Origin: Streptomyces actuosus
GTDB lineage: Bacteria > Actinomycetota > Actinomycetes > Streptomycetales > Streptomycetaceae
Assembly (NCBI RefSeq): GCF_016921115.1
Contig: NZ_JAFFZS010000006.1
Location: forward strand, 124,001-188,000
Direction: 5' to 3'
DNA length: 64,000 nucleotides
Below, in pieces: positions 58,728 to 64,000 of the stretch. The notes below the pieces were generated by a model that saw only the letters and a program-made list of their open reading frames with translations, ran no database searches and was not told the DNA's origin. A program made the translations under genes and the position numbers. Numbering within the stretch: position 1 is the first letter of the stretch; each line of letters begins with the position of its first letter.

Positions 58728-59533
58728 CAGGTGCCTCCCGGCTGCTCGGAGCCCTGGAGCAGCGCCGAGTAGCCGCGCTCCAGGGGGCTGTCGCCCGGGT
58801 GGTCGGGGCCGCCCGCCGCGGCCAGGTCGTCCGGCGTGCCCTGGAAGACGAGGCGGCCGTCGGCGAAGAGCACCACGTCGGAGCAGGCGGCCGCGACGTC
58901 CTCGACCAGATGGGTGGAGACGACCACACAGGTGTCGCGGCCCAGTTCCTGCAACAGCTCGCGAAAGCGCAACCGCTGCGCCGGGTCCAGGCCGACTGTC
59001 GGCTCGTCCAACAGCAGCACCGCGGGATCGTTGACGATGGCCTGGGCGATGCCGGCCCGCCGCACCATGCCGCCGGACAGGGTCTTCATCCGATGGTCGG
59101 CGCGGTCCGCCAGGCCCACCCGTTCCACGGCCCGCTGGACGGCCCCGGGGATGGCCGCCTTCGGAACCTCCTTCAACCAGGCCATGTACTCGACGAACTC
59201 ACGCACCGTGAAGCGCTTGTAGTAGCCGAAATCCTGCGGCAGGCAGCCGATCCGGCGGCGCAGGGCCCGGTGGTCAACCGTCGCGCCCACGCAGGTGCCG
59301 AGCATCTCCAGTTCGCCCTCGGTGGGGCGCAGCACGGTGGCCAGCGTCCGGATCAGGGTGGTCTTTCCCGCTCCGTTGGGCCCCAGGAGGCCGTGGGTGC
59401 CGATGCCCAGGGAGAGGTCGAGTCCGTCGACGGCCATCTTCTTGCGTCCGACGCGCACTCTCAGGCCGCTGGCCCGGATCTCCCAGGCGTAGGTTTTCGG
59501 CGCGGTGTCGGCCGCGCTCGTGGTGGGCGTCAT
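58724..59533 (-). CDS. ABC transporter ATP-binding protein
   Basis: A 269-aa ATPase. Walker A is GLLGPNGAGKTTL near residue 50, the Q-loop is CLPQDFGYYKRFTV, the signature reads LSGGMVRRAGIAQAI, Walker B is AVLLLDEPTVGLDP, and the H-loop is VVVSTHLVEDV. LSGGM followed by VRR is typical of the NatA/CcmA-like efflux group. It is in one operon with two membrane subunits downstream and the anti-sigma-like protein upstream (32 bp gap). Confidence 0.95.
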   Translation of the reverse strand: MTPTTSAADTAPKTYAWEIRASGLRVRVGRKKMAVDGLDLSLGIGTHGLLGPNGAGKTTLIRTLATVLRPTEGELEMLGTCVGATVDHRALRRRIGCLPQDFGYYKRFTVREFVEYMAWLKEVPKAAIPGAVQRAVERVGLADRADHRMKTLSGGMVRRAGIAQAIVNDPAVLLLDEPTVGLDPAQRLRFRELLQELGRDTCVVVSTHLVEDVAAACSDVVLFADGRLVFQGTPDDLAAAGGPDHPGDSPLERGYSALLQGSEQPGGTW

Positions 59534-59565
59534 GCGGTGGTCCCTTTCGAGGGTCGACGATGGTT

Positions 59566-60390
59566 TCACAGCGTTGAGTACGCGTTTCTGCGGGCGATCA
59601 CGGCGCCGATGCCGAGCGCGAGGAGCAGCCCCCACACGGGCAGTTGGTCGGGCTGGAGGACAATCCGCAGGGCAAGCGGGACGTGGCCGGTGACCCACGC
59701 GGGTGCCACGACGACGCCCCACGCGACCGCCAGCCCGATGGCGGCGCGGGTCACACCGACCACGCTGCCCAGCGCCAGGGCGGTGGAGGTGAAGGCCAGG
59801 GAGGGCAGCAGCCACTGCGCGGCCGTCATGGTTCCGGTCAGCCAGCCCCCCACCAGGAGCCCGGGCAGGACCACCACGAGAACCGCCGTGGTGCGCCTGA
59901 GGAGCAGGGGCAGGCCGGCTCGGGCGGTCGAGGCCGTCAGTTCGTGCGCCGGGTCCAGGCCGCGCGACCACGATGCGGCGACACCGCACAGCGGCAGCAC
60001 GGGCGCGATCGCCAACACGGGAGAGGTGTCGCCGAAGAACGTGGGCCGTGCGAGTGAGTCCAGCAGCAGCGCCATCAGGGTGACGACGACAGTCATGGCC
60101 AGCCACGGGGCCATGGCCGGCGTCAGCCAGGCCGACAGCCACCGCGGGCGGTGTCGCCGCGAGGGTGTCCTGACGGCCGCGTCCAACTGCGGTTCCAGAC
60201 CGGCCCGGACGGTGTCGAGGAGCGTGGCGATGCCGGGCACCTCGGTGGCCACGGAGGCCGCCAGACGACTCCGGCACATCGCGCACGTCTCCAGATGGGC
60301 CTCCAACGCCCACACCGCGTCCGCGGCCATCTCCGTATCACCACGTGCGTAGTCGTCGAGCAGCCGCATCGACGAGTGTTCCCCGCTCAT
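59566..60390 (-). CDS. Zinc-finger (zf-HC2) membrane protein, probable anti-sigma factor fused to a permease-like domain
   Basis: A 274-aa protein. The cytoplasmic N-terminus has the anti-sigma zinc motif HLETCAMC (His32, Cys36, Cys39). Six hydrophobic segments follow from about residue 85 (MAPWLAMTVVVTLMALLLDS, LLVGGWLTGTMTAAQWLLP, GLLLALGIGAVIA). Most ECF anti-sigma factors have one membrane segment; this one looks merged with an ABC-2-like membrane part. The ATG overlaps the sigma-factor stop by 4 bp. Confidence 0.85.
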   Translation of the reverse strand: MSGEHSSMRLLDDYARGDTEMAADAVWALEAHLETCAMCRSRLAASVATEVPGIATLLDTVRAGLEPQLDAAVRTPSRRHRPRWLSAWLTPAMAPWLAMTVVVTLMALLLDSLARPTFFGDTSPVLAIAPVLPLCGVAASWSRGLDPAHELTASTARAGLPLLLRRTTAVLVVVLPGLLVGGWLTGTMTAAQWLLPSLAFTSTALALGSVVGVTRAAIGLAVAWGVVVAPAWVTGHVPLALRIVLQPDQLPVWGLLLALGIGAVIARRNAYSTL

Positions 60391-61004
60391 GCCAGCGCCT
60401 CCCGCATCGCGATCCGGGCCCGGCGGGCGCGGGTCTTGACCGTGCCTTCGGGCAGTCTGAGCAGGACGGCGGTCTCCCGCACGGAGAACCCGTCCAGCAC
60501 CATGGCCTGCAGGACCTCTCGAAGTTCCGGCGCCAGTCGCCGCAGGGCGTCACCGACGTCCCCGCCGACGGTCCCGGCCAGTGCCTCGTCCTCCGCCGCG
60601 GGCACCACCGCCCGCTCGGCGGCGGCGACCGGCGGCTCGGCATGGTGGGCACGGCGCCGGAACGCGTCGACGAGGCGGCGCGCCGCGATCGTCCACAGCC
60701 ACCCGACGGCCGTCCCGCCGACCGCGCTCCCGGCGAACGCACCGGCCGCCCGCCACACCGCCAGATAGGTCTCCTGCATGACCTCGGCGACGATCTGCTC
60801 GTCCGCGCAGCGGCGGCGCAACCGCACCGCCAGCCACGGCGACGTGCGCCGGTACAACTCGTCGAACGCCCCGCGGTCACCTCTGGCCACCAGCCGGACG
60901 AGGCGCTCCTCGTCCAGCTCGTCCAGTGCTCTCCTGCGTGATCTCACACCAGCCAGACGCCCGATGCTGCGCACAGGTTCTGCGCCTGTCGTGACCTGCG
61001 TCAC
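60387..61004 (-). CDS. ECF-type RNA polymerase sigma factor
   Basis: A 205-aa alternative sigma factor. Region 2 includes DRGAFDELYRRTSPWLAVRL, VAEVMQETYLAVWRAAGAF and GWLWTIAARRLVDAFRRR. Region 4 reads LRRLAPELREVLQAMVLDGF, SVRETAVLLRLPEGTVKTRA. It should direct transcription when released by the adjacent zinc-finger membrane protein. GTG 61004 is the upstream limit; later in-frame GTGs would still leave region 2 complete. GTGAC/GTCAC repeats lie over the start. Confidence 0.93.
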   Translation of the reverse strand: MTQVTTGAEPVRSIGRLAGVRSRRRALDELDEERLVRLVARGDRGAFDELYRRTSPWLAVRLRRRCADEQIVAEVMQETYLAVWRAAGAFAGSAVGGTAVGWLWTIAARRLVDAFRRRAHHAEPPVAAAERAVVPAAEDEALAGTVGGDVGDALRRLAPELREVLQAMVLDGFSVRETAVLLRLPEGTVKTRARRARIAMREALA

Positions 61005-61617
61005 AGTGTCACGCAGCGGAGGATTTCAATCCCCGTGAAACCCGGTCGCCGGTTTCGATCCGGCTCGTGGTGAACCCTGGCGCCTCGCGGTGCTTCGCCC
61101 TGCGCAGTGCGGCCCTGACCGAGTACGCCGACCGACTCGCAGTCGCGATCGATGCCGAAGGTCCAGCCCGCCAGCTGAAGCACACACTCGCCGACCGAAG
61201 CGCACGGTCACACGAGTGCGGCTTGATCAGGTGTCAGTTCCACCCCGGAAGTCTGTCAGAACTGTCTCGCACAACGCCTCGGTTCTGAGGGACTTCTGCG
61301 CATCGCGGCCTGCGCGGCACCGCTGAAGACCCTCACTCTTCAGCCGTCGCCGCCAGGGCTCACGTTCGATGGCGCAGGCCAACGACGTGCGCCGGCGTTG
61401 TGCAGCCACCCGCGGTCGTCGCGGGTCAGTACTCCAGTGCGACTTCGCGATCTTGTGTTGGTCGCATGTGGCCGAGGGCTTCGTCGGTGGGTTCCGGGAT
61501 TGAGGTTCGTGAGCGCCCGGGCCAGGCGCCCAGCCGCATCGTGTACCGGATGGGCAGCGTGGAGCCGGCCCGGATGACCACAGCCGGCACACGATGGGAT
61601 ACAGAGGCGAGCATTCG
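61005..61617. other. Intergenic stretch, no recognisable gene
   Basis: About 610 bases lie between the sigma factor and the transposase fragment. The minus-strand frame 61614-61426 (PIRYTMRLGAWPGRSRTSI ... DREVALEY) is open but unlike any family I know. The base composition is slightly less GC-biased at third positions than in the flanking operon, suggesting eroded mobile DNA. Confidence 0.4.
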
Positions 61618-61905
61618 CTAAGGCACCGGCGGGCATACGCGTTCCTTCCGGCCGACCGTGGCCCACACATCGCCGCCGCTCTCCGCGTACCGCTTCGAGA
61701 TCAGGCGGACCGACTCACACGAGACCCCGACCCGGTCCGCGATCACCGCCCGCGGATCGACCTCGCCGACCGACGTGTCCAACGCGAGCAGCACCCGCGC
61801 CTGCCTGATCATCGACGCGCTACGGACTCCCGTCGTGGTCACCCGCACCAACGCCTGACGATCTTCGGCACTCAACGCAACCGGATACTTCTTCTGCGAG
61901 GACAC
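61618..61905 (-). pseudogene. IS630-family transposase, N-terminal fragment
   Basis: A 95-codon fragment from GTG 61905. SSQKKYPVALSAEDRQALVR, TGVRSASMIRQARVLLALD and ADRVGVSCESVRLISKRYAE form the helix-turn-helix DNA-binding part of IS630-type transposases. A stop at 61618 follows CPPVP, and no DDE catalytic domain is seen downstream. A full copy would be about 350 aa. Inverted repeats of the element were not found by eye. Confidence 0.8.
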
Positions 61906-61996
61906 GACACCCCTGCCCGGCCGAACGGAACCGACAAGGGGAGCTTGCCCGACCCCCACTCCACCAACCAGAACAACACTTAGCCGCGACGATCTA

Positions 61997-62410
61997 CTAG
62001 TAGCCGTCCAGAGGCGACGGGACTCGCTGGGAGCCGGCGCCGATCTGGAAGTCCGTTCCGCTGAGGAGCGTGTTCGTGGCGCGGAGCGATTCCTTCTCAC
62101 CGCCCAGCCGAGTCAGCAGAGCCTGAACCTGATTGCCCCAGGCCTCGTGTGCGGCCTTGAGGGCGCCCGATGCCATCCAGCCGTCACCGTCCTTGGCGGA
62201 GAACGCCTTGACCGCGGCGTCGGTCGCCTCGTCCGCCAGGGCGCCCGCCCTGCGCGTGCCCGGCTCGACGGTGTCCTCGATGGACTTGGCGGCCTTCTTC
62301 TTCTCCGCCGGGGTGGAGGCGAGGTAAGGCCCCTGCGCGCCGCCGCCGTTCCCGCCTCCCCCGCCCGGATCCGTCGGGACCTGGTTGAGCTGCGTGCCGA
62401 CGTCACTCAT
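61997..62410 (-). CDS. WXG100-like (ESX secreted) small protein
   Basis: A 137-aa protein: a Gly-rich N-terminal part, then two long helices (KKKAAKSIEDTVEPGTRRAG, GWMASGALKAAHEAWGNQVQ) linked by a short turn carrying DGDGW, and a short tail. Helical hairpins with a Trp-x-Gly-like turn are typical of type VII secretion substrates. It is the first of three same-strand genes at the right edge. Confidence 0.65.
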   Translation of the reverse strand: MSDVGTQLNQVPTDPGGGGGNGGGAQGPYLASTPAEKKKAAKSIEDTVEPGTRRAGALADEATDAAVKAFSAKDGDGWMASGALKAAHEAWGNQVQALLTRLGGEKESLRATNTLLSGTDFQIGAGSQRVPSPLDGY

Positions 62411-62444
62411 CGTGTGTCTCCTCCCCTTGCGCCGGTCGGCTGCG

Positions 62445-63455
62445 TCACGCGCATCGCATCGCCGCGCCGGCCGCCTCGGTGAACTCCTCGGTGAATCCCG
62501 CCGTGTCCGGCAGGTGGGTGGCGGCACGCTCGGACGCGTCGAAGTACCGGAGGTCGAGCGCGAAGACCGTGTCCCTGCCCGCGCACTCGGCCCGGGTGAC
62601 GTCGCGTCCGGTGAAGGCGGCGACGAGAGCGGGGTCGCCGACGACGGCAAGACGGGCGAACGGCCCGTCCCTGTCGCCGTCGAACGAGAGGTCGCAGTAC
62701 AGACTGCCCTGACCGGGCGACCCGACGACCTGCTCGATCACACGCCGACCGCTGGGGCCCTGCGCCTTGGTGAGCTGGAACCCGCCGATGCCGCACACCT
62801 GGTCGAGGTCCGCTGCCCGGGCGGGCGACGGCGCCGACGTAACCGTGGCCGTGTCACCGTAACCGGGCGTGGCGCAGTCGGCGGACCCGTCGATCAGGGC
62901 GCGTGAGGCCGCGGCCAGCAGGTCCCGCATGCCGTCGGCGTCGCCCGCGGTGTCCGGGCTGGTGACGTCGGCGTGCAGGACCGGGCTCGCCCCGTCGCCG
63001 TCAAAGGACTTCGCGCAGACGGCCGGCAACAGGGCCCAGCCGCCGTAGGCGTCGTACGCGCCGTGTGTACCGCCCGACATGACGTGTCGCGCCGCGGAGA
63101 TCTGCCAGGCACCCCTGCCGAACGGGAAGCCGGCCTGCTCCGTCACGGTGCGCAGGCTGAGGCGCTCGTCCTGGCCCGGCAGCCACCCGGCCTTCCGGAT
63201 CGTGCACGAGGTGGCCGAGTCCTCGGAGGCCGACACGCGTCCGAGGCCACCGCCCAGCGCCCGAGCCGCTTCGTCGGGGGTCACCCAACCGTGACAGATC
63301 CGGCCCGAGTCGAGGACGTTCGTATTGAAGTACCCGAAAGCCCCGCCCAGGAGCACGGCCACGGCGGCCGCACCCACGATCCAGGCCCCCCGACGGGATC
63401 GTCGCCGGGGCGGATCACCGACCGCCGTGTCCTCGACCGACTGCGCGTTGTCCAC
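62445..63455 (-). CDS. Membrane-anchored extracytoplasmic protein, probably type VII secretion-associated
   Basis: A 336-aa protein. A short cytoplasmic part with RRRSRRG precedes one membrane segment (GAWIVGAAAVAVLLGGAFGY, residues ~22-42). The exterior part has six or more cysteines in pairs (SGRICHGW, SATSCTIRK, PAVCAKS, DCATPG, QVCGIGG, LYCDLS, AECAGRD, AMRCA), indicating disulfides in a duplicated domain. I do not recognise a named family. It is coupled by position (6 bp) to the next upstream gene. Confidence 0.75.
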   Translation of the reverse strand: MDNAQSVEDTAVGDPPRRRSRRGAWIVGAAAVAVLLGGAFGYFNTNVLDSGRICHGWVTPDEAARALGGGLGRVSASEDSATSCTIRKAGWLPGQDERLSLRTVTEQAGFPFGRGAWQISAARHVMSGGTHGAYDAYGGWALLPAVCAKSFDGDGASPVLHADVTSPDTAGDADGMRDLLAAASRALIDGSADCATPGYGDTATVTSAPSPARAADLDQVCGIGGFQLTKAQGPSGRRVIEQVVGSPGQGSLYCDLSFDGDRDGPFARLAVVGDPALVAAFTGRDVTRAECAGRDTVFALDLRYFDASERAATHLPDTAGFTEEFTEAAGAAMRCA

Positions 63456-63461
63456 CGTGTC

Positions 63462-64000
63462 CTACTCCCAACCGAGATAGACGGCCGCGTCTCCGCGCGA
63501 CGCTCCGTACGACTGCTTGGCTTCGTCCCGCATCGCCTGCCACGCGTCCCAGTTGGGGTCGTGCTCGGAGTTGGTCTCGTCGTGGGTGTCGACTCCACGT
63601 TCCTCGGCCCAGCGGTCGATCATGTCGTACGTGCCGTTGATTCCGGACGCGTAGTGGGCCGAGTCCTTCTCCTGCGCCTGTGAACTCGCCGCTTCCGCCA
63701 CGTCCTTGGACCACTCGTACGTGGCCGCGTCGATCAGGCGCTGCGTCGTGTCGCCGAACACGGGCAAGCCGGTCACGGGGGCGCCCGCGAAGTGGTAGGC
63801 GTACCGTGCCATGTCGTTGACGGCGCCGATCTTCCCGTCGCGCTCGTCGAGGATGACGTCCGAGCCGATGGAGTTCATCGCTCCGGTCACCGCACCGAGG
63901 TCGCGTGCGGGATTCTTCCAGGCGTCGTTGCCGGTGCCGCCCGAGTCCGGAGCATGGGTCAACTGGTCCATGGCGTAGTGACGTTGGGTGTCCTGCAGCA
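63462..64000 (-). CDS. C-terminal part of a hypothetical protein, cut by the right edge
   Basis: About 179 codons of a longer protein whose 5' end lies outside the window; the frame is open from position 64000. Visible blocks are HYAMDQLTHAPDSGGTGN, DVILDERDGKIGAVNDMARY, THDETNSEHDPNWDAWQAM and the terminal DAAVYLGWE. It is helix-rich and soluble, probably a large substrate or toxin-like partner of the neighbouring WXG100-like gene. The internal ATG 63971 is unlikely to be the start. Confidence 0.65.
   Translation of the reverse strand, partial: LQDTQRHYAMDQLTHAPDSGGTGNDAWKNPARDLGAVTGAMNSIGSDVILDERDGKIGAVNDMARYAYHFAGAPVTGLPVFGDTTQRLIDAATYEWSKDVAEAASSQAQEKDSAHYASGINGTYDMIDRWAEERGVDTHDETNSEHDPNWDAWQAMRDEAKQSYGASRGDAAVYLGWE

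Noticed and set aside
61048..61064. GCCGG-TTTCGAT-CCGGC, resembling a tRNA T-arm and possible att site
   Set aside because: The loop is out of register with the T-loop consensus and no acceptor, anticodon or D stem can be built around it.

Overview
The window is actinobacterial chromosome, almost certainly Streptomyces. Base composition is very GC-rich throughout and nearly every third codon position is G or C. GTG starts and 4-bp ATGA/GTGA gene overlaps are common. The families present (DUF6278, DUF5955, a luciferase-like F420-type oxidoreductase, HipA-like kinase, PucR, SWIM/SNF2 pair, PcaDC fusion, WXG100-like protein) are typical of that genus. No rRNA, tRNA or CRISPR array was recognised. 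Functional names come from reading motifs by eye, not from database searches.

Layout. 1-6000: msrA (cut by the left edge), an alpha/beta hydrolase coupled to a broken ABC-permease remnant, a small hypothetical gene, a macro-domain protein overlapping a phytoene-desaturase-like flavoprotein, and an inositol-monophosphatase-family phosphatase. 7235-16129: a nitrogen-catabolism locus with an NCS1 permease, a luciferase-like flavin/F420 oxidoreductase, a dihydropyrimidinase/hydantoinase, a nitrilase-type ureidopropionase, a PucR activator, a class III aminotransferase and a second, closely similar nitrilase. This resembles reductive pyrimidine or hydantoin breakdown without a dihydropyrimidine dehydrogenase gene. 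16230-22086: a large low-complexity protein, a divergent XRE regulator/methionine aminopeptidase pair sharing one 12-bp palindrome, and a ClpC-type unfoldase. 22126-33000: gamma-glutamyltransferase, secreted or membrane proteins, a CocE/NonD hydrolase behind a cluster of GTTAC palindromes, a GDSL-type hydrolase, exonuclease III, a metallo-hydrolase and a PcaD-PcaC fusion whose linker contains 93-bp tandem repeats. 33369-38956: SWIM zinc-finger protein and SNF2 helicase. 39069-42843: membrane protein, ROK sugar kinase, GntR regulator and divergent Gfo/Idh/MocA dehydrogenase. 43210-45874: cytochrome P450 and a RibD/DHFR-like reductase.

46994-53820 is a purine-ureide module: allantoicase, allantoinase, a divergent IclR/AllR-type regulator, DUF5955, a MobA-like nucleotidyltransferase and malate synthase. 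Allantoin is opened to allantoate and ureidoglycolate, and malate synthase would consume the glyoxylate formed. Palindromes lie in the allB-allR gap, and a good promoter with an embedded inverted repeat lies ahead of malate synthase.

55200-56770 is a graveyard: a frameshifted tyrosine recombinase, an ArsR-type C-terminus, a probable IS5-type transposase tail and a truncated, frameshifted ATP-dependent DNA ligase are packed together. Next comes an ECF sigma / zinc-finger anti-sigma-like membrane protein / three-gene ABC transporter operon (56770-61004). The right edge holds an IS630-type transposase fragment and a probable type VII secretion-associated gene set cut by the window end.

Across the window at least eight genes are decaying remnants. 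Several keep one or both ends of a known family while the middle has been deleted.
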